Source of the DNA: Clostridia bacterium
Lineage (GTDB): Bacteria; Bacillota; Clostridia; Lutisporales; Lutisporaceae
Assembly (NCBI GenBank): GCA_035628995.1
Contig: DASPIR010000029.1
Location: 1-64,000 of the forward strand
DNA length: 64,000 nt
Direction: 5' to 3'
Part shown: positions 28,625 to 36,291 of the stretch, in pieces
How positions within the stretch are numbered: the first letter of the stretch is position 1
Layout of the letters: each line of letters begins with the position of its first letter
Notes under the pieces: model-generated
Databases searched by the model: none
The model's input: only the letters and a program-made list of their open reading frames with translations
Told to the model about the DNA's origin: nothing
Position numbers and translations under genes: made by a program

Positions 28625-29929
28625 TTATTTATCAAAAACTGTCTGTCCATGTACTTCCGTTTCAAGGGCTTTAAGTGCTTTTAACACTATGCCTCTTCTC
28701 AGTGTCTTTTCATCTTCCTTGCTCAGCACTGGATTTCCAAGCGGATGTGGTATTGCAATCGCTGGAACTATCCTATTCGCACCAACTGTCAAGGAAATCG
28801 GAACAACGGTACAAATGTGCACTACCGGAATTCCTGCTCTTTCAATTTCTTTTACCATCGTTGCACCGCAACGCGTACAGGTACCTCAGGTCGAAGTGAG
28901 TACAACAGCCTGCACTCCGTCCTTTATAAGTTCCTGGGCAAATGTTGCAGCAAACTTCTTTGAATTTGCAACTGAGGTTCCGTTACCTGTTGTTGTATAG
29001 AAATATCTATGGAGCTCTCCAATGATACCTTCCTTTTCCATATCTCTCAATACGTCCACAGGAAGCACTCTGTCTGAATCCTGGTTAGCATACGTTGGGT
29101 CATATCCGCCGTGAGCTGTCTCATAAGTCTCTGCGGTCAAATCATTAACCCCTTTAATATCATACTTTCCATATTTAGAAGCACTTGAGGACTCTATTCT
29201 GTCAGGATTGCCCTTTGGCACTATACCACCTGAAGTAACAAGCGCTACCTTAGCTTTCTTTATATCCAGCACTGGAGGATTTGGAGCTACTCTATCAAAG
29301 TTAGGCATTGGGTACTCAGTTTCAAACGCTTCTCCCTTAAGCTTGGCTACAAGCATGTTTACAGCCCTCTTGGAGCCTCTTTCTGATTTGAATACGTTCT
29401 TTCTAATTCCCCTTGGCAGATATCCTTCCTCAGCCGGAGCCCCGATGCTCTCATTTTTAGCCAGTTTCAGAGCCAGCTTTGCAATTGCAGGGATAGCCTG
29501 CCTCATGCCAGTTGCAGCATTTGCTGTTCCAACTATATGAAGGTCTTTCTTGAACATGTCTACTCCGGGATTTTCTACATACATACCTGTTACTGCCGGA
29601 ATATTCAATTTTTCTTTAACTGCTTTACAGATTGATCCACATGCTACTCCGTATCTTCCTGCATTGAAAGCCGGACCGGCAATGAATAAATCCGGATTGT
29701 ACTTCTTAACCATTCCCAATACTTCTGCAGAAGCTTCTTCGATATTTTCATTGAAATATGAGTCCCCGCAGATTACTGTGGCTACTATCTCAGCATCAGT
29801 TCCCAGTGCTGCCTTGAGAGCCATCCCGGGACCAACAATGCCTTCTCTAACTTCTGGTTTGACATCAGCTTTTTCTTCACCGCCAATACCACCATAGAAT
29901 TGATTTATATAATGTACAACTCTAATCAT
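28625..29929 (-). CDS. grdB: Glycine reductase complex protein B, selenoprotein subunit (selenocysteine at UGA)
   Basis: A 434-residue substrate-activating subunit that attacks glycine to form a selenoether. The reading frame is interrupted by UGA at 28886-28888 (residue 348). The flanking sequence VVLTST-U-GTCTRCGATMV, and the perfect continuation of the family sequence through LTVGANRIVPAIAIPHPLGN to the stop at 28625, show that UGA encodes selenocysteine and not a stop. A hairpin suited as a bacterial SECIS follows 12 bases later. ATG with GGAGGG upstream. GrdB acts with the cleaved GrdE subunits. SelA-D are not in this window and must lie elsewhere. Confidence 0.96.
28859..28873 (-). promoter_or_regulatory. 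Likely bSECIS hairpin of grdB
   Basis: CGTTGC-GGT-GCAACG forms a perfect 6-bp stem with a G-containing apical loop, starting 12 bases after the UGA. This is the distance and shape expected for a SelB-binding bacterial SECIS. Confidence 0.65.
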
Positions 29930-29957
29930 TTAGAAGTTTCCCTCCTCTCATATATTC

Positions 29958-29995
29958 CGCACTTAATCCTATATACTATAGCTTATATAAGTGCG
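29958..29995 (-). other. Hairpin in the grdA-grdB spacer
   Basis: CGCACTTA (29958-29965) and TAAGTGCG (29988-29995) pair over 8 bp around a 22-base AT-rich loop. It has no T run, so mRNA processing or stability control is more likely than termination. Confidence 0.45.
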
Positions 29996-30005
29996 AAATG
30001 TTTTA

Positions 30006-30470
30006 TCAATCTTTAAACTGGCAGTACTGGTCTCTTATTGATTTAACTTCACTATTAATAGCATCAACATCAAGAACCATTTCCATCATACCGCACTGCT
30101 CATCATATACAGTTGCATCAACCTGATCTTTTAATTCAAATATGTGATATACCCTGAGTCCCAACGAGACTCCTGCCAAAGGACCTGCGAAGGTTGGGTC
30201 TCCTGCTGTAACTGTCTCAGCAGTAAGCCCTGCAGATTCAGCTTCGGAAGTACCAAGAACTACAGCCATGTTTTCCTTGCCGTATTTTTCTGATAAATCC
30301 AAAACTCTTTTCTGGTTTTCGAGATCCATTGCTCCTGCAGCTGTTCAGACAAAGCACTCTGTAGATGCAAATACTACTTCAGCGCCGATTGACTTTATGC
30401 ACTCTTCTATCGCAGGACCGGGGATACCATCTCTGTCACCGATGATGATAACTTTTTTATCCTGTAACAT
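30006..30470 (-). CDS. grdA: Glycine reductase selenoprotein A (selenocysteine at UGA)
   Basis: A 154-residue selenoprotein that carries the carboxymethyl-selenoether between proteins B and C and is reduced by thioredoxin. UGA at 30345-30347 is codon 42 in the redox motif C39-F-V-U42, and the family sequence continues to the stop at 30006. The start at 30470 ([19 protein letters not shown]) has AAAGG 9 bases upstream; an in-frame ATG at 30479 lies on that ribosome binding site. The downstream part alone is open as a separate frame and could be misread as a truncated gene. Confidence 0.96.
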
Positions 30471-30497
30471 CTCGTTCATCCTTTCAAAATTTAATTG

Positions 30498-30590
30498 TTA
30501 CGGGTTTCGCGTTTCGCGTTACGTGATTAAGTATGCACTTCGAAGCATTACATTCAGGCTTGCAACTCGTAACTCGCAACCATACCCCAT
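30498..30590 (-). repeat. Heptad-periodic inverted repeat in the grdE-grdA spacer
   Basis: On the minus strand the left arm is GTTGCGA, GTTACGA, GTTGCAA. After a loop of about 35-40 bases the right arm is ACGTAAC, GCGAAAC, GCGAAAC, CCGTAAC. Each right heptad is roughly the reverse complement of a left heptad (about 5 of 7). The spacer of about 140 bp is unusually long for this operon. Confidence 0.6.
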
Positions 30591-30611
30591 AGGACTGCCC
30601 TGGGGTTTATT

Positions 30612-31898
30612 CTAATATTCTATAGCTGATAATTTATTGAAGCCTATTTCACTTGTTGCGCCGGTAATTACCTGAAGTTCGGCTATTATACTTCCATCAG
30701 GCTTAAGGCTTCCCGCAAATCCACCTGCTATTGTATCTGCAGGTTCAAGATATCCTAATACCTTCTTCATTGGCGGCAATGAAACAACCTCATTTGCGTT
30801 ACCGCCTGTCACTACTGCATCAGCTGATTTATCTGCATCTGCAAGGGACTGTGAAGCACCATCCCTGCCTGCATACTCGTCTGTTATCAGTACAGTCTTG
30901 ATACCCTTCGCAGTGATTTTTTTGCAGTTCATCATAAGGTCTGTGTCCGGATTTCCAAAACCTTCCTCAGATATTATAACTGCATCAAGGTTCATGAATT
31001 CTGCCAGCTTTGCTGTCCAGTTGGAGGACCTTTCCTTGTCCGCGAGAGTAACATTTTCATTTGTAATTATTACGCCTACAAAGTTATAGTCCTTGCCATG
31101 CCTTTCATAAAGGTCTTCAATTACCGGATTATTCATATGATTGTATGTCGGGTTCTTGTCACAAGCTGAAACACAGTTCCCGCTTGCTATAGCCCCATCC
31201 ATAACTTCTGTAGGATATATCATTGTAGGTACAATTTTCTTTGCATCAACACCGTATACATAAGTATCGTGAAGCAGTCCTTGTGTCTGAAGCATGTATA
31301 TATAAGCAACTCTTGGAAGATTTGGATACTGCTTTATGCCTTCCATTAAAGTTGGAGTCTCATATACCTTTACTTCGTCAGGTGTTACACTTCTTCCTGC
31401 TTCTCCCAGGTAAGCTGCTGCTTTGAAGCCTACCATTCTGACTGCCTGCTCATGTTCATGCTGCAGCAGTTTTTCAACTGGTGTGCAGACAATTACGATG
31501 TTCAACGTCTTTGAGAATGGGGTGTAATCAGCTCCAGGACCGCTCATGTCTATTATGCCTTCCTGAAATCCGACGATTTTACCTGCAGTAACAACTGCAG
31601 CACCTTTAAGTACGTGGGTTCTGCCTGAACCAACTACATCTACTTTGCTGATCATGCCTGGGAGTATACCTCCTGGGCCTTCAACTTTAACTCTGGGCTC
31701 GATTACGTCTTTTACAGGCATTATTCTGGTTTCTTCACCCGGCTTTGCGATATCTATTTCGATTTTTGTAAGTCTTGGATCACCACCAACCGCTGCAAGG
31801 AGTTCAGTTTTATTGACATATAAAGTTCCTTTTTCAACCTTGGTGGCATTACCGAATTGCACATCTTTAATGAATATATTGCCCAACTCTAAACGCAA
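30612..31898 (-). CDS. grdE: Glycine reductase complex protein B, proprotein GrdE
   Basis: A 428-residue proprotein that is cleaved into alpha and beta subunits. The cleavage generates a carbonyl (pyruvoyl-type) group that binds the glycine amino group. The candidate cleavage residue is C242 in ASGNCVSACDKN, the same number as I recall for the well-studied clostridial GrdE. The start is TTG at 31898, 8 bases after GGGAGG, giving (M)RLELGNIFIKDVQFG as in relatives; an upstream in-frame ATG at 31952 precedes the ribosome binding site. It lies after trxA. Confidence 0.95.
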   Translation of the reverse strand: MRLELGNIFIKDVQFGNATKVEKGTLYVNKTELLAAVGGDPRLTKIEIDIAKPGEETRIMPVKDVIEPRVKVEGPGGILPGMISKVDVVGSGRTHVLKGAAVVTAGKIVGFQEGIIDMSGPGADYTPFSKTLNIVIVCTPVEKLLQHEHEQAVRMVGFKAAAYLGEAGRSVTPDEVKVYETPTLMEGIKQYPNLPRVAYIYMLQTQGLLHDTYVYGVDAKKIVPTMIYPTEVMDGAIASGNCVSACDKNPTYNHMNNPVIEDLYERHGKDYNFVGVIITNENVTLADKERSSNWTAKLAEFMNLDAVIISEEGFGNPDTDLMMNCKKITAKGIKTVLITDEYAGRDGASQSLADADKSADAVVTGGNANEVVSLPPMKKVLGYLEPADTIAGGFAGSLKPDGSIIAELQVITGATSEIGFNKLSAIEY

Positions 31899-31964
31899 AA
31901 CGTTCACCTCCCTAATAATATAAATAATTTTTTTACGAGTACGCGGTTGCAATTTAGCTTTTCC

Positions 31965-32285
31965 TTATATGTTTTCTTTTATAAGATTTTCAATGGCCTC
32001 AGGTGTGCAGTTTTCTGCCCCGCTGATTTCCTTTACCTTTTCGCCATTTTTGTAGACTATGAAGGTTGGCAGTCCTAACACTTTCTGTCCTATCGCAAGT
32101 CTTCTGTTTTCGGTAGTGTTCAGCTTGCACATCATCATCTTGCCGTTATATTTTTCTGCCAATGCATGTACCTCAGGCATCAATGCCTTACATGGCTCAC
32201 ACTTCTCTCCCCAGAAATCAACAAGAACTGGACCTTTGGCTTGAAGTACCTCAGCATCAAAATTTTCTTTATTTAGCTCTAACAT
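31965..32285 (-). CDS. trxA: Thioredoxin of the glycine reductase system
   Basis: A 106-residue thioredoxin that transfers electrons from TrxB to protein A. The redox site is C29-E-P-C32 in FWGEKCEPCKALMPE rather than the canonical WCGPC. Atypical CxPC motifs are known for thioredoxins encoded in grd operons of amino-acid fermenters. ATG with a good AGGGAGG upstream. It is separated from trxB by a heptad repeat element and lies just before grdE. Confidence 0.94.
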   Translation of the reverse strand: MLELNKENFDAEVLQAKGPVLVDFWGEKCEPCKALMPEVHALAEKYNGKMMMCKLNTTENRRLAIGQKVLGLPTFIVYKNGEKVKEISGAENCTPEAIENLIKENI

Positions 32286-32321
32286 TTTTTCACCTCCCTC
32301 TAATATTTCGCTGCGCTAAAA

Positions 32322-32414
32322 TCCTGGTTCGGGGTTCGTGGTTCGGGGTTCGGGGGGACTCAAGGCTTCAAAGTACTGCCCAAGTCCTCGTACCTCGCAC
32401 CTCGCACCTCGCAC
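32322..32414 (-). repeat. Heptad-periodic inverted repeat in the trxB-trxA spacer
   Basis: The minus strand carries GGTGCGA three times and GGTACGA once. These are followed by GGACTTGGGC, an 11-base loop and GCCTTGAGTCC, and then CCCCGAA, CCACGAA, CCCCGAA and CC. The centre pairs well and the heptad arms pair imperfectly, giving a long hairpin. The architecture is the same as at 30498-30590. Confidence 0.65.
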
Positions 32415-32423
32415 CAAATGCAA

Positions 32424-33356
32424 TTAATGTCCAAAATTCTTTTCAATATACTTTTCTGCATTGACTGCAGCTATTGCACCATCTGAAGCTGCTGTTATAA
32501 CTTGTCTTAATGATTTTATCCTTACGTCTCCGGCAGCGAATATCCCTTCAACCGATGTCCTCATTTCTTCATCTGCCTTTATATATCCCTTTTGATCCAT
32601 CTCAACTACGCCTTTGGCAAACTCAGATATTGGCTTAGTACCTACGAACATGAAAACTCCATCTGTCCTAAAATCAGTTACTTCACCTGTCTTCACATTT
32701 TTAAGCCTTATACCTTCAACTATTCCATCTCCGTATATCTCTTCCACCACTGTGTTCCATATTATGTTTACCTTATCATTGCTCATTGCTTTCTCTACAA
32801 TAGACTTAGCAGCCCTGAATTCTTCTCTTCTATGTATTATAGTGACTTTCTCTGCAAACTTAGTAAGGTATATTGCTTCCTCTACTGCCGCATCTCCACC
32901 GCCAACAACTACTACTTCCAACTCTGTGAAGAAGTCAGCATCGCAGGTTGCACAATAGGATACGCCCTTGCCTCTAAGTTCTAATTCCCCAGGAGCCCCT
33001 AATAACATCGGCTGTGCTCCAGTCGCTATTATTATTGTTTTTGCATTTATATCCTTGCCGCTTCCAAGTTTAACTGCTTTAACTTTGTCCGACAAATCAA
33101 AGCCTGTCACTTCATCCTTTACAAGCTCTGTGCCAAAAGCCTCGGCCTGGCTTTTCATTCTTTCTATAAGCTTTGGGCCTGTAGGCATTTCAATGGAACC
33201 CGGATAGTTTTCCAATTCTTCTGTAGTGCCCGCCTGTCCACCCCATTTTGCTTTTTCAATTATAATGGCATTCATTCTGGACCTTGAAGCATATAAACCG
33301 GCTGCAAGACCTGCAGGTCCTCCACCTATTATCGCTACATCATATAACTTGCTCAT
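32424..33356 (-). CDS. trxB: Thioredoxin reductase (NADPH)
   Basis: A 310-residue FAD enzyme. GGGPAGLAAG (11-20) binds FAD, C135-A-T-C138 (GVSYCATCDADFF) is the redox disulfide, VVVGGGDAAVEEA binds the pyridine nucleotide and GIFAAGDVR closes the FAD domain. It supplies electrons to the operon's thioredoxin. ATG with GGAGGG upstream. It follows grdX by 11 bp. Confidence 0.96.
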   Translation of the reverse strand: MSKLYDVAIIGGGPAGLAAGLYASRSRMNAIIIEKAKWGGQAGTTEELENYPGSIEMPTGPKLIERMKSQAEAFGTELVKDEVTGFDLSDKVKAVKLGSGKDINAKTIIIATGAQPMLLGAPGELELRGKGVSYCATCDADFFTELEVVVVGGGDAAVEEAIYLTKFAEKVTIIHRREEFRAAKSIVEKAMSNDKVNIIWNTVVEEIYGDGIVEGIRLKNVKTGEVTDFRTDGVFMFVGTKPISEFAKGVVEMDQKGYIKADEEMRTSVEGIFAAGDVRIKSLRQVITAASDGAIAAVNAEKYIEKNFGH

Positions 33357-33367
33357 ACAACACCCTC

Positions 33368-33751
33368 CTATTTTACAATACTCTCCAAAGCACTTTCAAA
33401 AAGCTTCAGATCCACAAACCGAAAATCACCTAACACATTTTCATTCCAGCATGGCACTTTATTGTCACGCTGAAACTTCTCAGTCGCAGCTATACTGCTC
33501 TCTATAATATTAAGAGACTCGATATCCAGAGTTGTACCCTCTGACATAATGATGCTTCTGAATGGGGTCTCATTTGGCTTGATGCTTCCCATCAATGGGT
33601 GGGTTATCAGCCTTGAACCTTTGTGCACCATATCTCTCGCTGATTTTAGCACATCAATATATTGCCCAGCTACAAAGGTAATATCCAAATCTTTGCCGTA
33701 CTTTTCCTTTATCAGACTGTTGTTTGTTAATACATTAACACTGTAGTTCAG
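33368..33751 (-). CDS. grdX: GrdX family protein (probable CUG start)
   Basis: A 127-residue protein of unknown function that is the usual first gene of grd operons. The core KGSRLITHPLMGSIKPNETP fits the GrdX family. The reading frame upstream of a TTG at 33688 still encodes family-like sequence, (M)NYSVNVLTNNSLIKEKYGKD. The only start-like codon there is CTG at 33751, placed 6 bases after GGGGGG. I therefore favour a CUG start; beginning at the TTG would remove 21 conserved-looking residues and has no ribosome binding site. Weak start use may keep the protein scarce. Confidence 0.82.
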   Translation of the reverse strand: MNYSVNVLTNNSLIKEKYGKDLDITFVAGQYIDVLKSARDMVHKGSRLITHPLMGSIKPNETPFRSIIMSEGTTLDIESLNIIESSIAATEKFQRDNKVPCWNENVLGDFRFVDLKLFESALESIVK

Positions 33752-33798
33752 ATTTATCCCCCCGCAATTCTTTATATTACCTTTAATCTCATTCCAGT

Positions 33799-33841
33799 AA
33801 AAATAAAAACAGAGTTAGAGACTATATGCCCCTAACTCTGT
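33799..33841 (-). terminator. Riboswitch-controlled terminator of the grd operon
   Basis: ACAGAGTTAG and CTAACTCTGT (33809-33818, 33832-33841) form a perfect 10-bp stem, followed on the minus strand by TTTTTATTTTT. The CAGAG in its 5' arm is also the 3' strand of the second aptamer's basal stem, so ligand binding should prevent terminator formation. Confidence 0.85.
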
Positions 33842-34014
33842 CCTAAACCTGAGATATTCTTCGAATATGAGCTTATAATCTCACATAACGAGTTGATCCT
33901 TCGGTGCTTTCGCTTTCCAGAGGTGCGTCCATTCTTCGGTCCTTTTGCCTGAGAGCTTCGTCATACAGCATTTTGATATGACTTCTTCCTTCGGCGCCAT
34001 ATTGGTCTCTCCCG
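33836..34014 (-). promoter_or_regulatory. Tandem glycine riboswitch (gcvT type) upstream of grdX
   Basis: The minus strand contains two successive glycine aptamers. The first (34014 to about 33937) has GGGAGAGACC, GGCGCCGAAGGA and CTCTCAGGCAAAAGGACCG. The second (about 33928 to 33836) has CCTCTGGAAAGC, GCACCGAAGGATCAA and ATCTCAGGTTTAGGACAGAG. The short linker and order are those of tandem gcvT-type riboswitches. With the overlapping terminator this predicts an ON switch: glycine allows transcription of the glycine reductase genes. Confidence 0.92.
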
Positions 34015-34110
34015 AAAAACATCTACCGCAGTATTCACTTTTTCTATAGCTATAATACATACTATATGAATTATCTATTCATTCAATAATTTGGTTTATA
34101 TTGCATTTAT

Positions 34111-34139
34111 AATATACAACAAATTCTGCTCATTGTCAA
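34111..34139 (-). promoter_or_regulatory. Sigma-A promoter of the grd operon
   Basis: TTGACA (34134-34139) and TATATT (34111-34116) on the minus strand with a 17-base spacer. It lies about 90 bases upstream of the first aptamer and directly after the degV stop. The leader to grdX is thus about 350 bases. Confidence 0.7.
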
Positions 34140-34160
34140 ATTTTTATCAACCCGTACTCC

Positions 34161-35000
34161 TTAAATTTCAAAATGTACTGCTACTGCGCCGGGGCCTCCA
34201 TGGGTAGCTACTACCGAACCCACCTCTCCCCTTATAATCTCTTTTATGCTGTATTCTCTCTTAAGCTCCTCCTCTAGCAACCTCATGTGCTCCGGATCAG
34301 CTATATGATTTATTCCTACTATCTTGCCGTCCAATGACCAGCCGTTCTCCTTTATGGTCTTCAGCAGAGAGGATATAGCCTTTTTCATACCTCTGGACTT
34401 TTCAGACAGCTCTAATTTGCCGTGTACTACGGTGAGTATTGGCTTAATATTTAGTATGGAACCCAGCATCGAAGCAGACATCGACAGTCTTCCACCTTTT
34501 TGAAGGTACTTAAGGGTATCCAATATGAAAAAGTACTTCATCTTTTCTTTGCTAGCTTCAATCTCTTTAACAATTTCTATTGCTTCCAGACCTTCTTCCA
34601 GCAGCCTGGCAGCTTTTATCACAAGCATTCCTGCGCCAAGGCTGACTCCCATTGAATCTATAATATGTATATCAGGCTCTCCAATTTGTTCCTTGGCCAT
34701 TACAGCAGAATTATATGTACCGCTCAGCTGTGATGAGCCATGTATAGAGATAACCTTGTTCCCTAAAGCTATTTCCTCTCTATATGCTTTAAAAAATTCA
34801 GCCGGAGGTACCTGGGACGTTGTCGGGAGCACTTCTGATTTTTCAAGCATAGCCAAGAATTCCATCAATGTCAGGTCAATACCGTCTTTGAAGGATTCAT
34901 CTCCGAAATTAACAGTCAGAGGCATCACCCTTATGCCATACCTCTCTACATACTCATCGGGAACATCACAGATTGAGTCCGTAAATATTTTTATCCCCAT
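34161..35000 (-). CDS. DegV family fatty-acid-binding protein
   Basis: A 279-residue protein of the DegV family, which binds fatty acids; in several Firmicutes members (FakB) present them to a kinase for phospholipid synthesis. Typical motifs are FTDSICDVP at the start, TTSQVPPAEF in the lipid loop, IHGSSQLSGTYNSA and the terminal GPGAVAVHF. The ATG at 35000 has GGGAGGAG 5 bases upstream and is preferred to an earlier start. No FakA-like kinase is in the window. It follows trmL by about 24 bp. Confidence 0.92.
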   Translation of the reverse strand: MGIKIFTDSICDVPDEYVERYGIRVMPLTVNFGDESFKDGIDLTLMEFLAMLEKSEVLPTTSQVPPAEFFKAYREEIALGNKVISIHGSSQLSGTYNSAVMAKEQIGEPDIHIIDSMGVSLGAGMLVIKAARLLEEGLEAIEIVKEIEASKEKMKYFFILDTLKYLQKGGRLSMSASMLGSILNIKPILTVVHGKLELSEKSRGMKKAISSLLKTIKENGWSLDGKIVGINHIADPEHMRLLEEELKREYSIKEIIRGEVGSVVATHGGPGAVAVHFEI

Positions 35001-35024
35001 ATATTCTCCTCCCATAGGCGAATT

Positions 35025-35489
35025 TTACAGCAAGTCAGGAAATCCGATCTGCCTCAGTGCTTCATATACTACTATTGCAACCGAGTTTGCAAGATTCAAT
35101 GAACGGGCATCATTTATCATCGGGACCCTTATGCAAAACTCCTTATTCTCTTCAAGCAGCTGCTTTGGCAAACCAGCAGTCTCTTTGCCGAATACTATAA
35201 AGCAGTCTTTTTGATATGCGGCATCCGTATGCTTCTTCTTTCCTTTTGTAGTAGAGAAAAAGAACAGCCCATCGGGATATTTGCTCTTCAGCTCTTCAAA
35301 AGAATCATGGTAATGTATATCCACCAGGCTCCAATAATCCAGTCCTGCCCTTTTCAAATGCTTATCATCTACCGAAAACCCAAGGGGTTTTACAAGGTGA
35401 AGTGTACAGCCTGTTGCTGCACAGGTCCTTGCAATATTTCCCGTGTTCTGAGGTATCTCCGGCTCAACCAATACAATATTAAGGCTCAA
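35025..35489 (-). CDS. trmL: tRNA (cytidine(34)-2'-O)-methyltransferase TrmL
   Basis: A 154-residue SPOUT methyltransferase that 2'-O-methylates the wobble base of tRNA-Leu species. IVLVEPEIPQNTGNIARTCA at the start, FIVFGKETAGLP and MINDARSLNLANSVAIVVYE at the end are the three SpoU motifs forming the knotted SAM site. Full length for TrmL. Probably co-transcribed with degV. Confidence 0.95.
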   Translation of the reverse strand: MSLNIVLVEPEIPQNTGNIARTCAATGCTLHLVKPLGFSVDDKHLKRAGLDYWSLVDIHYHDSFEELKSKYPDGLFFFSTTKGKKKHTDAAYQKDCFIVFGKETAGLPKQLLEENKEFCIRVPMINDARSLNLANSVAIVVYEALRQIGFPDLL

Positions 35490-35565
35490 GCTAACAACTC
35501 CTGTAAGTAAAAGTATTTTTCACTTTTTCACAAATATATAATACAGTAACATTTGAAGAACTGCA

Positions 35566-35619
35566 ATAAAAAAGCAATCTGCTAATATAGTTATCCATTA
35601 ATTATATAGCAAAATTGCT
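35566..35619 (-). terminator. Terminator of cheX
   Basis: AGCAAT...TGCTA and TAGCA...ATTGCT form a two-part stem; the minus-strand continuation is TTTTTTATT. It lies about 35 bp after the cheX stop. Confidence 0.6.
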
Positions 35620-35653
35620 CTCCCATTCATATTATTATTTTTTATTGCTTTGA

Positions 35654-36118
35654 TTATTCTGTAACCGCAACGTCTATTTCAATCTTTCCGATATTCTCCA
35701 ATATAAGCGGTACACAAATAGTCTTAACGCCTTTTGTTGAAACAGCTATATCACTGCCTACCAGAACGGTTGGGGGAGTAATATCTATTTTGATTCCACT
35801 ATTAGAGAATTCAGTGGAAACATTGCCCATAATCATATTCCCGAGCTCTGCTATTGCACTTTTAGCCATATCCTCCAGCGCATTTACTTCCATCCCAAAC
35901 ATCATTGCTGAGGCAATTTTACATGCAGTGCTTTCATCCATGCTGAAGAACACCTGGCCTTTAAATTCTCCCGCAATACCGATTATTATTACAACATTTT
36001 CAGCCATGAAAGTCGAGCTTTTGACAAATATCTGCCCACGTTCGGCTTTAACATTGCATACCATTTGTACTAGATTAATTGATACATTTATAAATGGATT
36101 TATGTATTCTACATTCAA
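35654..36118 (-). CDS. cheX: CheX/CheC-type chemotaxis phosphatase
   Basis: A 154-residue protein with the CheX fold. The consensus phosphatase motif is seen as KSAIAELGNMIMGN near residue 87 (E..N pattern), followed by DITPPTVLVGSDIAVS. CheX dephosphorylates CheY-P. There are no chemotaxis genes nearby, so it is an orphan copy; some orphan CheX-like proteins act with other response regulators. Confidence 0.88.
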   Translation of the reverse strand: MNVEYINPFINVSINLVQMVCNVKAERGQIFVKSSTFMAENVVIIIGIAGEFKGQVFFSMDESTACKIASAMMFGMEVNALEDMAKSAIAELGNMIMGNVSTEFSNSGIKIDITPPTVLVGSDIAVSTKGVKTICVPLILENIGKIEIDVAVTE

Positions 36119-36248
36119 AGCTGCATCCTCCTTGTCTACTGGATTAAACTATATTCTACATAAAACAACGATATTCCTCCTATTTTTTAAATAAAAAATT
36201 TATGTTAATTTTAAATCAGCAATGTTTATCCAGCGGACGCTTCAAAAT

Positions 36249-36282
36249 AATATAAGGGAAGGCTAGTGCCTTCCCTTATATT
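36249..36282 (-). terminator. Terminator of the double 5'-nucleotidase gene
   Basis: AATATAAGGGAAGGC and GCCTTCCCTTATATT form a perfect 15-bp stem with a 4-base loop, followed by ATTTTG on the minus strand. Confidence 0.85.
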
Positions 36283-36291
36283 GTACCTTGG

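Noticed and set aside
28625-28858. Separate short gene starting MVKEIERAG
   Set aside because: It is the part of grdB downstream of the selenocysteine UGA, not an independent gene.
30006-30329. Truncated grdA starting at MDLENQ
   Set aside because: It is the segment after the UGA codon; the gene starts at 30470 and reads through UGA as selenocysteine.
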